Assembly (NCBI GenBank): GCA_013396655.1
Contig: WBMV01008396.1
Span: 124,001-188,000 of the forward strand
Source of the DNA: Campylorhamphus procurvoides
Taxonomy: Eukaryota; Chordata; Aves; Passeriformes; Dendrocolaptidae
Direction of reading: 5' to 3'
Length of the DNA: 64,000 nt
Shown: one piece after another, positions 12,668 through 26,466 of the stretch
Position numbering within the stretch: position 1 is the first letter of the stretch
How the letters are laid out: every line of letters starts with the position of its first letter
Translations under genes and position numbers: made by a program
Notes under the pieces: model-generated
Told to the model about the DNA's origin: nothing
Seen by the model: only the letters and a program-made list of their open reading frames with translations
The model's database searches: none

Positions 12668-14241
12668 TATTTTTGAAATTAAAGTAACAGAAATATCTGG
12701 ATGACAATTTCTTTTTAAAATCAAAATAGTAATTTTATTGAACAGTTTGTCATTCATGAAAGGACACTTTGGAACATAATGAGTTTTATGACCCAAATTG
12801 CTTTTCACATTGATGTTATTATTAAAAGTCCCTGTAGAAGTGTAATTCAATTTTGAAATATTTACATTTGCATGCACTTAAATATTTTAACAGAATTAGA
12901 CTTCTTCTTTGAAACAATACAAAGTAAAATAAATAAAAAAGCGCAAAACAACACAAACTTTTTTTGACCTTCATTGTTTCAAATAGTAGTCCTTTCTGAC
13001 ACAAATACTCAAGTAATATTAACATTTCAGGCAGATCTCCTTGGGATCAAAAGCTGTTGCTAATACCCAGAGTTAAACAATTCAAACAAATTATAAGTGA
13101 AGGAACACTTGAGATGACATTAACAGGTTTCATTTTAATTTTACAAAATAACTACCTGGAATAATTTTAAATCTGTGCAAGCATGTTTAACATATCTACT
13201 TTTACTTGCTAATTTTGCATTTACAAGTATACTGATTTTGGTACTTTTTATAAAACTGCCTTTTATAAAAGGATTCTGTACATAAAATTAAAGATTCATT
13301 TGTGTTTGCTGATGTTCAGTCCATGTATTTTGTATTGTGTATTTTCCTATGTATTCTTCCTGATACTGGTATGCATTACTGGCTGTATTACAGATGGACA
13401 GCAGATTTAATTATTCTACTAGAGCTGCTTTTATAAAGGTAACTAGTCTATATGTACTGATTTTTTTTTTAAAAAAAAGTTTCCAAATGCCTTATCAAAT
13501 ATATTCCATTAAGAAGAAAGTTATGCTACAATGGCATGACATAAAAGTTTTGATTTAGTCTGTTTCTGAAAAAAACAATTTAATTTAGTGATATTGAATA
13601 GTTTAGATGATTAATATTAGCTATACACTCCACATTTCTGAATTCAACTATGTCTCGTATCAGAGACAGATGGAAGCTAATGCTTGAATGTAATTTTATG
13701 GCCTATCTGAAATATAAATTGTAATCTCTAGTAAAGATACTGATAGAGCTTCCTGTGGCAGTTAAATGTTTCAGAATTTTTAAATTAATTTTTCCTACCA
13801 TACACACTACCTAAGAACTTATACACCTTATTGGAGAAGAACGAAGGTATTTAAAATGGGCATTTGAAACCTAGGCATGAAACTTGCATGCAGAGGTCAA
13901 GAGGTAAATTGCTTAGACTATTAATAGCAAGAGACTTAGGAAGAAATAATCTACAGTGTCTTATCCCAGAGTTTCTGCCATTGTTTGTTGGCTCCATAGA
14001 AATGCTGTGTTCTTCTAACAGTGACCCCCCAACAGCAACACTATCCATTTAAAGGACCATTGATATAAGGGCAAATTCGGGTGAAGACAATATCTTTTTT
14101 GTCTTGATTATATTAACTATAAAGTCCAAGATCCCACAGGAGGTTTGCAGGAGAAAAAGTGTTTAAATATGGGGGGTTTAATTTTTAGGCATAATATCCT
14201 CATAAAATAGCATACTGCATTTCCATGGTTCAGAAATACTG

Positions 14242-14249
14242 TGACGTCA
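14242..14249. promoter_or_regulatory. Perfect CRE palindrome TGACGTCA
   Basis: TGACGTCA is the full cyclic-AMP response element bound by CREB/ATF factors. It keeps its CpG in otherwise CpG-poor, AT-rich DNA. There is no nearby promoter or TATA arrangement, so activity is unproven and a chance match is likely. Confidence 0.2.
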
Positions 14250-14697
14250 CCATTTAGTGAGGCAGCACTAAATTAATATCTTTCAGAAACAGGTAGGACC
14301 ATGACCAAAATGCTATCTATAAGACCTTATATGTTATGCAGTAATATGCTTACACAACTCACAAAATCTATGCACAACAAAACCTGGACCTGATTCATAC
14401 ATTTTACCAATATATAATCTTAAAAAGAAATAAGTCTTCCTACTGGAAACACTTATCTCAAGTTCAGAAGCTTTTTGAAGATGTACAACCAGACCTTTCT
14501 CCATTTAAACGCTATTAACGTGTCACTTGTGAAATCTATTCACTATTGAAAATGTCAGTGCATCATTTCACTGCTCAGAAGTAAAAGCTCTTTGTAAGCT
14601 TTTCTTATTATACTGAGTATTATTCATTCCAAATAACAGGGGAAGTAGGCATTAAATTGTATTATCCAGTTCAAAGTAATTGTTACCAAGGAAATAA

Positions 14698-14860
14698 AAA
14701 GTCATAGGAACATTGGAATTGCAATAATGGATCAGACCAGTAGTTTATCTAGCCAAATATCTTAACTTTGACAGAGACCCAGCTAGAAAAAGATACTCTT
14801 TGGCAGATGATTATTGAACAATGCTGCCCACAGGATAAATTTAATATGTTTTCGTTGAAG
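14698..14860. repeat. Old amniote interspersed repeat fragment
   Basis: The blocks 'cataggaacattggaattgc' and 'ggatcagaccagtagttt', 'atctagcc' and then 'tctttggcagatg' correspond to a widespread amniote repeat whose core reads roughly 'ggatcagacca..ggtcca..tctagccca'. I recall this from turtles, crocodilians and birds, but not its official name. The copy is diverged, and the right end is set where similarity fades. Confidence 0.5.
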
Positions 14861-17660
14861 TCTGGCATATACTTAAAGATATTTATTACAATAAAATAAA
14901 AGGAATACCAAAGCATCCTTCCCTGTCCTTATCAAAAAAAATGTAAGTGAATTTTTAATAGTTTTTTATATGTAGCTTTTATTATTATTTCATATGCATA
15001 TTATTCTAGCTTGCAGAGATCACTGCGTGGATTACGATCCCCTTTCAAGATATGCTTCTCCATATTTTATAGTCTAGTTTCCAATTGCCGTCTGTTTTGC
15101 AGTACCTTACAATCATTGCTAAGCAGGTTTCAGGTGCATTTTCAGGTGCTTCCTGGTGTTACTTAAATCAAAATGTATTATCCTTGCCTGGTATTTTCTA
15201 AGGTTCCAATACCAAATAGGAATGTAACTTGTGTTGGTGCTCCCTGGAAAACTAGTAAGTTCTCACTGAACACAGGACACAATAGCATAAAGGCTGTCTG
15301 TGGTACATAGTTTAGAGATGAAAAAATCCAAGGTAAGTTATGGACTTGGGAGATGGGAAACAGTTCCTCTTACAGAATGAAATGAAATGCCTCATATGGA
15401 GATACAGACAGGTGTTACAAGGTTGTTACATGGAGCAACTGGCATATTTGAAGCACAGCTGGGTATCTAGGAATTGGAGGCATCTTGAGATACTATCAAT
15501 AAGTGCCAAAACATAGAGGTGTAATGATAATGTATCACCTGAAAAGGTGAAAAATAGTCTGATAAATGTTGAAAATATCCTCAGAAAGTAAGAATTGCTG
15601 TCTGCCATTGGTTACTAAGAACAGGAATGTAACCTGGAAAAATATTATTGGTGTGAAAGAATAGAAAAAAGCATCATCATGTATTGTTAAAAAATAGAAA
15701 TTAACAGTATCTATTGACTGTTCAAAGTGATGGTGTCCTGTGATCTCTTATATCTCTATGACATAAATTTAATTTTTTTTAAATCCAAAATGGAGCCTTT
15801 ACCATTCTGCTGATACTTCCTAATTCCAGTTGTTTTCTTGGGACAGTGATAAAATCCAGTACAGTACATAGTACCATAAGAAGGATTGACATTGGTTTAA
15901 ATATTAGCTATAACAATGAAGAAAAAGTGCAAGATCACAGGCAATTTCCATTTTTGTATTCACATGAAGATTGATGAAGAACAGATTTTATGCAGAAGTT
16001 TGGCCACCTATGATCTACCTGAGCTTTGTAGTCATGCCAATGTCCAGAAAAATAAAATTATGTAAGACGCTGCCTCACTGACGGAATTATATTTGAAAAA
16101 GGAACAGACAAAACCTGAAACTGGTCTTTGACTTTAATTCTATTTCACATTAGATTTCTTAATGTGCTCATGATGATGCATAGATTTAGACACTTTAGAA
16201 AATGCTTTTCTTTCATATGTCCAGAAAAAAAAAATACCCTGTTAGCAGAACTTCAGGATGCAGATAAATTCAGATGAATTTTAATTTGTTTTTAAATTTT
16301 TCCTTTTCTTTTTTTTTTTTTATAAGGAAGGACTGCCATGTTTTAAGAGTGATATAAAAGAAAATGCCATATTTTCTCTGTACATATGGTTATATATTAT
16401 ATGAGTAGTTAACAACTAAGAAAAAGGACATATGTAATTTATGAGAAATAGTATTTACATAACTCACAATATATCTAGTAAATATCTCAACTTGTCAGAG
16501 CAATCACTGCACTCAGAAATATGTTCTGCAAAAATAGTTCAGTAATTTACACTTTGCTTTTCCTGCCTTTTTTGTTCTTCTGCTTTATCAATGTCTCACA
16601 CACACTTTCCATACCTACTTTTTATACTTTAAAGCATTAATTGTGCTAATGTGGATCAGAGAATTAAAGAGAAGACCTGAATGTTTTGAAATAACAACAT
16701 GAGATGTAACATAGAAAGGAAGAGGCTGCAGTTATACTTCTTTCATACACTTGACTGTAAAAGTGAATACAGTTGTGTTAGACCACTGAAAAATCCCAGG
16801 CATTAGAATAATCATCACAAACCTCCTGGAAGAAATCCAGCTTTTCACTGTGAGAATATGGTGAATATGCATGCAATGTATGAGTAAAGTTAGGTTGCTT
16901 AGAACAGCGTGCAGAAAAGTCTTGTCCCCAGCTCAAAAAGTTAATTGTTTCCAATCTCTTGCAAGAGTTTGCCTTCAACTGGGATTTGCTATCCAGATTT
17001 TTTTCATCCTGACTTCGAGCAAAATGACAAAAAAAAAAAACTGAATAATTTTTTAAGTAGAAAATCTAGGTGTTTCTCTTCTGGCTCCTTCTCCCTTAGC
17101 TCATTCAGAAGTGCTTTTAACTGGAACATATCAAACATCCTGCAAAATGACAAAGAGAGCAGAGGCAAAATTCTTACAATGACAATGATAAAAATCCACA
17201 AAATGCCTTCTGTTTATTTTCAGAATTAGACTGTCTCAAACTTGATGTGAAAATCTGTGAAGGTATGATTGCTGTCCGGTGATCATCTACATGAAAAACT
17301 GGGGGAAAAATGGTGTTTGTATTGTGTTTAAATTTTTTTCAGAAAATGTAACAAGCAGATTAAATATGACAAAATTATCCCTGAATGATCTCTAACTCTC
17401 CAGAAAATGAGGTTGTGTATACAAGAGTAAGTGTATATCAGTTTCAATAAAAAACATGTGGCCAAAATGTGCTGTACCAAAAAGCTTGAAATATGCAAAG
17501 GATAATCTTAGCAAAAGTTACATGGATTGAGATTCCAGAAGACTACGTAAGAACAAGGAAACTGGGGCACTGTTTCTAACCATGTTTGACTTCTTTTTTA
17601 AAATACAAGAAGGTGAAAAGGGAGAAAAAAATCCTACCAAAATAAACCCCAAAAGGAAAT

Positions 17661-17675
17661 ACACACACACACACA
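17661..17675. repeat. (CA)n microsatellite in A-rich tract
   Basis: Seven to eight AC units lie within an A/C-rich stretch (about 17630-17710). Confidence 0.85.
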
Positions 17676-18929
17676 GAAAAAAAACCACATACCAAAAAAA
17701 CCCAAAGCCACAAACAAAAGTCAAGTTCAAAGGTAAACCAAAAAGTGCAATAACTGTAAAAGAAAGCACACATGGCCTATAAATGAGGGAAAGTGAAGGT
17801 GAAATCAAAGAGCAGTTAATTTGGTACCTTGTTATTAATTTTTCTGTCAAAAGTTTTAGGATGGAGCTAGTATCTTAGAGGGCTCCTCAAACCAAAACAT
17901 TTCCGTTAGTTTTCCATCTCAACTATTATTTTGCAAGTTCTGTCACTGTAGTGGTCCAGTGTAAAAATAAGCAACTGGAATTCAGGGAAGAATAATACTC
18001 TTAATTCAATAGAAGTTTCATGTTTTACATCAGTGGGAATAGACTCTTGGGTCATAGATATTATAAATACTGTTATATAACATCTGTAAATAAATAAACA
18101 TTTTTAATCTTTTACTCATACCTGCTGATGATATTTCCCAGGCAACACTCTTACAAACCTCTGACCATTTTTAATGAAACTGCATTTTTCCAGTATTGCT
18201 TTTGGACTACACCTTTTCATTACTTGGTCACTTGTGAATGATGTGTCACTTAATACAATAAATGTTGTTGCTTGAAGCAACAGACATTAAAAACATGACA
18301 GGAAAACTGTGCTTCAACATCTATCATTCCATTTATATTCACTGTAGATTTTATGGCACTATCTAGTGCATCTCACTTTGCTTCTTTATAGATAATTTGG
18401 ATATTTTTAAAAATCGGTTTCAAATTTGTTATATATTCCACAATAGTTCTGGAAGTCCTTGTTAGTGTTCAGTGGACTTAGCTTTCTGCTTTTAGAGATG
18501 ACTGATTAAAGATTTAATAGAGGAATAGTAAAAATAAACATTAAAAATCATTCAGGATAAAATTGTGTAATTACACATGTCCTTGTAATAATGCTCTTGT
18601 GATTAAGAGGAGGTTTTGGCATCAAAAAAACTTCCTTGTTGGTTGTAGAACTCCATACAAGAAGAGAAAAAAAAATTGGAAAATTAAATGTGAAAATAAA
18701 TAGCACACCATCAGAGACGGAAAACAAAAATATTGGGATATAAGGGTACACTGACATTAGGAACAGGGAAAAGGGGTATTTTTTTTAGTAAAGAAAAGCA
18801 AAAACGATGCATTACACACTGATCTAAAATAATAAATGCTATAGAAAAAGTGACTGGTAATTCTAGTCTCATTCTGAGAATGTCCTTTACTAATGCCACA
18901 TAAAGAACAGAACAATTAATTTACCCTAT

Positions 18930-18951
18930 CAGAACTTATTCAGAACTTATT
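18930..18951 (+). repeat. Tandem pair of 11-bp units
   Basis: CAGAACTTATT occurs twice head to tail without a mismatch, a local slippage duplication. Confidence 0.85.
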
Positions 18952-21900
18952 TTTCACAGGATACTTCCGATGTCACACATTCACTAAGTTGGAAAAAAGA
19001 TATCACTTTATATATGGATGCCTTTGGTAAACAGAATAACAACAGTTAATGCTAAAATAAGTTTCTGGAAAATGGTTTAGGCTTAATCCTTTCAGTCTTC
19101 TACTAATCCCTAAATATAAAGTTCAAGAGGTGTTCACATGCTGTGAAGCAGACCATTGCATATCCATCTCGTGTCAGTTTTGCACTTTGTCCTAGAAATG
19201 GGAGTATGCGCTTTTGTCAGTCACCAGTATAGACATTTCCCCTACTTTGGGGATTACTGTTAAGTGGTATCTACTGTTTCATCTGCAGATTTTCATGAAC
19301 TATGTATTCTTTTATTAAAAAACCACATCTGAGCATCACAATTCAATGTGCGCTGTGCTGTTTGCCGTGTCGTAGTCCCCACACTCCATGTGGAGCAGAG
19401 GGAGTGAAGAGTGTTTCTGACTTAGAGCTGATGAATATGTTCATCTGGAGAAAAAACATTATAGTGAATTTTAGGTGGGAAAGTAAAATCAGAATATAAT
19501 GGTATACTAAGGATCTTAAAGAACAGGAACGTCTGAGAGACTTGTAAGAAAATATATCTTCAGAAATTATGGAAAAATACTTCCTGTATTTCTTTAAAGG
19601 CCTCAAAAGAGTTGCAACCAAGCCAGCCATTGGTAGTTGTTGAATTGATCATTCTTTGAGGAAAAAAAACAAACCAATTAAAGTTTTTTGCTTGTTCTCT
19701 CTATCCTGTTCACTTTAAAAAGTTACACACGGAAGTTACACACAGATCAAATTGAATCTCTAATGGTTTAGGTGTCCCATCATATTTTTACTTGTTTATG
19801 TTTTAGGATGTTTTTTTTTATTATTATTCTTGTAAGTTCTGCATTTTTTGTACTAGTCATTGAAAAAAAAATAGAAATAAAGCACTAAAATTGGAACCTC
19901 TTAGTGACAGAGGTGGCTCACTTTTGGTTTTGTTTCTGTTTGATTTAAAAAGTCACAAACTTTCCATTTTAGTCTCTTGCTTCTCTCATCATCAAAATAA
20001 TTAAGGTTGTGTTTTTCATAGTTTGAGAAGTGAGGCAAGCAAAATAACTACTCCTGAGGGCCATGTAAATATGCCATGAATCATCTGAAAGAATTGCTGT
20101 GAAACAAATTGTAACACTTATATAATTAACTTGGAAAGTTCAAGCTTTTCCACCTTCTTAGCTACAGTGCTACCAATCTTCATTGGTTTCAGCATCATTC
20201 CAAAGTCACGAGACAAACCCTTAAGCCATATTTACTAATTCCTAAATACTCAGCATCAAAGAAGAGTTACAGATGTAATTCTAAATAGCCTTGACACTCT
20301 TGTTTGCTGTCTGAATAGCTGAAATAAACAGTCAGACTGCCAAATATTTCTCCAGAGTAGTTTTTTTCCCTTTCAGCTATATAATTTTAATTTACATGGA
20401 AATCATCGGTACTTTAAAGTGGTGCTTGTCCATCAAGCTTTTTTATTTCCTATCTCTCTAATGTGCTGTAATAAAAATCCAAGTCAAGTCATTGATCAAT
20501 TGAACAAATGTGACTGTCTCAGAAAAATGTGGATCAGATTGAGTGTCTCAAGTCCTTCTGAACTGACCAAAATCCACCTATTGAAGATAGACCCATGTCA
20601 GGCATAAATATGTTCCATTGAATGGTACTCCACTAATTTCACATGATGTTCTACTGAACAACATAGACTCAGTTGTGTGCAATTGTAAGACACCACTGTT
20701 TAAAAACAGGCAGAACTTATTCAAACTACATTACTGAGACTATTGTGTCAAATAGCTAACAGATTTAAAGTGCCAGAATTTTACTATACTATATTGCCCT
20801 TGGCTTTTGTGATTTTCTTTCTACTCTTTATTTAGATAATAGATACATGATTAAACTGATGAAATTTCCCTGAATGAGTCATTCAACACTATTTGCATTG
20901 TCAACAGGGAGAAATAAGCACCTTAGGGCATAATTCATGTCACCCTAAAGTGGAGATCCATGATAGATCAGATTAATTGCTCTTTAAAAGTCTCTGTCTT
21001 TCTCCATCTACAGTAGAGAAGGAACCCATTTTGACAAGCACAGATGTCTGCATTATAGGCATCCAAAGGTGGCTTATTCAGTTTCTGTCATGGATGCCTT
21101 CAGGAAGATGCTGAGCATTTTCAGCTTCAACTGAATCTGTAGTAGCCAAGAAGCCCAAAGATTCTTGAGCAGTGGGATTATGTTCCAGTTTAAAAAACAG
21201 ATTAACAAATTTCATTTTCTTTTTACCTTTATCTTGATACAATGAGAACAAAAGAATGGGGATTCTGCAAGCGACAAAAATGATTATGTAATATTTTTGT
21301 TGGTAACGGTGGTGCTACTAAAGAGTCAGCAGGGTAGGAACTGGGGAAAAGAAAGCAGAAAAAAACTTGTTCTCATGAACAAGGTCTTTACCTAAAGCCC
21401 TGTTGATTTTCTCTCTTCGGCAAAAGTTACAGGTATGTTCACACTTACAGATGTATGGCACGTGCTCTTACAACTTACTTAAAATGCATGGTGTAGTTCC
21501 AGATCTCTAAAATTAGAAGTTCTCATATCTCAAACATTTTCTTTTTTTTTTCTCTGTAGTTTTTATTTGAGGTTACATAAGGACAGTATTTGTGAACTCC
21601 AAAATACCAGGAGCAACTGGCACCATTTCTTGTTTCCTTGAATCAGTATTTCATAAGATTTTCTACAATGTTCAAAAATTTTAAAGTTATTAATTTTATT
21701 GCAGTATAATGTTTAAATATGAAAAACATCTTTGAAAAAGCTGCAATATCTTTCTAACTGTGGATCTTAGGGAATATTACTAATATGCATTAACTGCCAT
21801 GTTTTTTTCAGGTGTTGCTGGTCTACTGATTCCACCAGCAGTAATACTTGAGAGGAAACACAGAGGATGTGTTGCTACAAAGAGAAAGTAGTCAGAATGT

Positions 21901-24900
21901 ATTTTAGTTATTTACTCCATATCTTTAAAAGCAAAGTTATTTCATTTAGAAAATCTCTTCTAGCACCGCACTATGCCATGAATTCTTAGTTCACCTCTAC
22001 AATCCATAATTTTACTTGCTACTTTTGTGGAAGTTGCAAAGAATTTGCAGCTCAGACTGCTATGGTTGATTAGATATATTAAAGTGTTGAAGAGGAAGAT
22101 AAACTGTTCTAAGAGGAAACCCATACATAAAGTTTCAGAAGTGCCAGAGTCTATCTTCTTTAATATTTAAATGGAAATGTTACATAAAATATGAATAAGG
22201 TTCACAGACATGAACATCTGCTTGGATGTTTGTTTTCTTCTGGCTGCAATAATCTAATCTCATCCTGCTGTGCTGGCAGGGTTTATTTTACTGAAAGGCT
22301 TGCTTACGTGTAGAAGAGGCAGCAAGTGTAGCTGTGAATGTTGGATTATCAGTTCTTTTATTTCAGAACATAGATGTCTCTAATGGCACCTGAATATTTT
22401 AAATGGTTAATTTTAAAACAAAATATTTAAAATTCTCAATGAATAAGCTATTTAACACTGCATGAATTAATTCAGTCTAACCTAAATGTGTGTTACAGTA
22501 ATCAGCCTCATTCAAAACTTTCATAGGCTTTCTGATACAACTATATGACTTTCTGATATGACTCCCAGGAGTGGACTAATTATCCAGTAACCCATAATTA
22601 AAGACATTTACTTCCACTCCCTGATCATATAAATGTTTTTTGTATGAGTTTAGGAAGGCCATATTAAGGAACGCAGACATAAGCTCCATAAATTTAAAGC
22701 TTAGTTGAGGTTTGTTTTGGTTTGTTGTTTTTTGTTTGGTTTTTTTTCCCCTAGCCTCTGAAGTTAGTATATATGTACATATATGCAAAACACTTGGAGC
22801 TTAGATATAACAGGATAGACAGGTCATCTAAAGATTTTAGATAGAGTCAAAGACTTTAGCTATATTAAATCACTACCCTTTTTGTAGACAACACCTTAAA
22901 AATCACAGAAAGGTACTATGAATTTGTCTCTATGGTATCGATTGTGAGATTGCAAATACTTTGCAATTAATTTATACTGGTGACAACAGAAATTGCTAGA
23001 ATATAAGCAAACTAGTTATTCTTTAAGATGAGTAACTACAGAGCTAGTCAGAGAAGGGAAAACATTAATTTATACTTCATTTAGCAAAAGTATTAGAATT
23101 TAGGACCAAAATTATTATAAAGCAGCAAATAAAACCACCAGCTCTAACTGTAATAATTTGAAGGCCTGCATTTTATTGCTGCATTTTTCAACTAATTTGC
23201 TTAATCAAAGCTGTAAATTCTTGATATCGGCCCTACTTGTTTTATCTTGTTTCTTTGTGATCAAGACCTAAATGAAATATTCAGAAAAATCACATTGAAA
23301 ACTGACTTCAGTGTGTTTGCCTGGATGAAAAAAATTACCTTCCTATAAAAACCTATTCCTGTTCTTGATCAAACCTGTTCAGCCCAGTATCACTAAAGGA
23401 CTTAGGAGCTTTCCTCAGGCATAGGTGGATTCTGTCTCTGTTCTTTTCCCCTCCTTCTGTGCACTTGATGAAAGTGGTTACTAAGGACAGCTCATAGTGT
23501 CATACAAAATTCAAAAAGCTTTCATATATTAAAAATAGTATGAACAGCAGAATAATTCTTAAGGATACTTATTTTCTATACCAGTGTATTTCAGGTCACC
23601 TTACAAATCTTGGTGGTATTCCCATTCTATTATATAGAAAAGTAGAGAATTTCTCTCATCTGTTTACAAGGCTCAAATTTAAATTATGGGACCTGATAAA
23701 GAAAATGAATATTGGAAAAAAAGAAATTACCTAATTTAGCGATTACTATTACTTTAGAAAACAGGTTGGGGAAACATATCTGGCTTTGTCAGCATTCATG
23801 GAATTGGCAAAGCCTGCTCGCTGTTTTTCTGAATGGTTTTGTAGTCATTATATTTTATTCTATATTTTTCTGTCTTCAGAGTCAGACCTTCGGTTGTAGC
23901 ATGTCTCTCTAGTGTTCAGCAGGTCTACAGCAAGACTTATTTGCTATAGATCAACTTCACTGACTTTAAATACAATTCTTCAAAGATGGATTTCTAATTC
24001 CTCGTCCAATCATAGCAATATAAAAGCTTATTCACACACGTTTCTTGTTTTAAAGTCTACTATTGTGATGGGTTCTAAATGGGGTAGATGAAGAAATTCT
24101 ACATGCTCTTATAATTCAATGATATAACCAGATTTGAAAAATTAATGTTGTGGAAATGGAGCTCCATTATTATTTCTTTTAACAAAATTAAAGTTTGTTA
24201 ATAGTTTTCTGATAACCTAGAGAAGTAGGGAACTTATCTCATTTATTTCCAAGATTCAATTTGAAATTAATTCCATGGAACACCCCAAGGGTGTTTAGAT
24301 TTTTGCAGAAAAGGAATTCCATCCATTATCACTGCACAAGTTCTTCAAACTGCATTGCATAATTAATAATTCATGAAATACATCTCCCAAAAATACAGAT
24401 ACCTGACCGTGAAGTGTATAAAGAACACAAAAAAATCTGAAATGACTGTTTCACTGCCCTCAGTAAAGACATTTAGTCACTATTTTATATATGCATTCTT
24501 ATGATGCTATAGATGTTAATATACAGTCATTCAGTGAAAGAAAATGCAAAAACCCAAGCAAAGATAAAACCAAAAAATAATAATAAAAAAATTAAAACAA
24601 TTAAAATTAAAACTCCAACCAACCCCTAACTTTTTATCAGCTTTATCTTCCATATCCCCAGTTGGAAAACTGAATTTTTCAAATGTAGAATAACTAAGTG
24701 GGAAGATCTTATGGTTCCTATATATATAACATTTCTCTTCTCTCTGCAAAGTCTCTATTAAAAGAAACAAACAAACAAAACCAAAAAGTTCATGTGTTTT
24801 CTTCTTCTAAAAACCATACTGATCTTTACAACATTTTCCTTAGATATTTCTGTAGATGACACTAAAAATGCCATAATCCAGTATCTGAAGTAATTAAAAA

Positions 24901-25971
24901 AAAAAAAAGAAGAAAGAAAAGCTACATACAAAAATCATGACATTATTTGATTTAGGATTATTTTTATAAAGCATTATTTACATCTTTATTTTATGACTTA
25001 AAGAGAAGTAGAACTTCAGTTCAGTAACACAGTGCCTGTACAGAGAATGCGCATCATTTCAGTCAAAATTCTCTCTTACATTATGCATATCTTCAAGGAA
25101 TAAATTCTAGATGCCTACTGATGCCTACTCTAGGGTACTCCTCAAGGTTTAATTTTTTTATCATTAATTTCTTTTTTTGCACCAGAGGTTCACTGATATC
25201 TCTCACAGTCTCTGGAAAACATTTTTGTCTTCCCTTGACCCTGTAAGTGCAACCTTTGCTTTTGCCATACAGTTAAGCAGTGGACACAGTCAACTGATGG
25301 TTCGATGAAAATGAAGATTGTTGAGCGCTTCAGTTCTTTTGTAGTGTCACAGGTATCTGGAACATATAAATGTTCAGTACACTGCTGTTCAGTTAAAAAA
25401 AAAAAAATCATGCTTTGCATATGTCCAGTTAAGTGTAAAAGTAACTTATTTCTGACACATAAAAGAAACATATATTTAGCAGTAAAAGACAAAATAAGCT
25501 TAACTTATTACCACTGAGAATACATTTGAAAGTTCTCTTTCCCTCATACAGCTGACTACCCATTTCTTTCCCCAGAAGACAGAAGTCTGCATTTAAGACC
25601 TTTTGATGACCTTCTCTTTTGACAGAATATGACAGCTATTGTCGCCAAACTGCCCTTTGTAGATATCTGTACTGTCTAGACCACTTTAATCTTTGATCCA
25701 GAAATGTCCCCTATTTTATTTTTAAGTACAAGACATTCATGTCATCTTAATTAGAATAAAGTTTGTTTTCCTTCACAGCTACTCAGTTAGGAAGTATTTT
25801 CTGTGTTTACCTATCCAGTAAACAACTCTATGCTGCAATAAGTTGAAAAATTCTCTTTGTCTTCTTAGGACCTGATTGGTCTGTTCCTGCAAGGAATGCC
25901 TTGAACTACACTCTACATATTATATAAATATTTTTCATTCATGATTTTTTCAAACTTATAAAACACTTAAT

Positions 25972-26466
25972 TCATAGAACCACAGAATGGCTTGGGTTGG
26001 AAGGGACCTTATAGATCATTTAATTCCAACCTAATTGCTGTGGTCAGGTACACCTTCCACTAGACCATGTTGCTCAAAGGCCCATCCAAGCTGGTCTTGG
26101 GCACTTCCAGGGATGGGGCATCCACAGCTCCTCTGGGCAACTTGTTCCAGTGTTTAACCACCCTCATAGTTAAGAATTTCTTTATTATATGGAATTTAAA
26201 CCTACTCTCAGTTTGTGCATTGATGTGTCATATTGAGTTTCTCATCCAGCAACTGCCAGTAGTGTTTCTCCTCAGGTCTGCTCTCCATCCATTCTCCACC
26301 CATCCCATACTTGTGCTTAGTATTGCCCTGATTTGTGCAGGACCTTGCCTTTGTCCTTGTTAAACTTCATGAGGTTCGCACAGGCCCATCTCTCAAGCCT
26401 GTCGTGCTCTGGATTGCATCCCTTGTCTCCAACTTGTCAACAACACAAATTAGCTTAGGTGTTGCC
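25972..26466 (-). mobile_element. CR1 LINE 3' end, antisense, about 0.5 kb
   Basis: This is a 5'-truncated CR1 copy on the minus strand. At 25972 the plus strand shows the octamer tail in antisense (TCATAGAACCACAGAATGG), followed by 'ttgggttggaagggacctta' (about 25993), 'aaggcccatccaagctgg' (about 26077) and 'gcaacttgttccagtgttta' (about 26138). The older body follows, with 'cttgttaaacttcatgaggt' near 26357 and 'attgcatcccttgtctcc' near 26413. The 3' end is intact, and the 5' truncation is typical of target-primed reverse transcription. A 98-codon plus-strand frame at 26067-26363 is antisense to it and meaningless. Confidence 0.93.

Larger units (their letters stand above)
10941..14697. other. 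AT-rich non-coding stretch, no gene seen
   Basis: Nothing coding is recognised. The stretch holds a (TA)n run at 12650-12667, a T run against an A run near 13461-13480 that could form a hairpin, and one perfect CRE-like palindrome at 14242-14249 (see separate entry). Confidence 0.5.
14861..25971. other. 11-kb AT-rich non-coding stretch, no gene seen
   Basis: The longest frames are about 110 codons and arise from A-rich or T-rich composition, for example at 17518-17850 over an A/C-rich run. Local simple repeats include (CA)n at 17661-17675, an 11-bp tandem pair at 18930-18951, a 13-bp tandem pair at 19720-19745, a T/G-rich run near 22705-22750 and A-rich runs near 24570-24620 and 24896-24925. 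The part near 21050-21150 faintly resembles an old reptilian repeat but not well enough to call. Confidence 0.5.

Noticed and set aside
17518..17850. Minus-strand 110-codon frame with a hydrophobic centre
   Set aside because: It overlaps the (CA)n and A-rich tract at 17630-17710. The hydrophobic residues come from the low-complexity complement.
21050..21150. Faint similarity to an old reptilian repeat ('gatgctgagcattttcagct')
   Set aside because: Only one short block fits and the rest does not line up, so the match is too weak to call.
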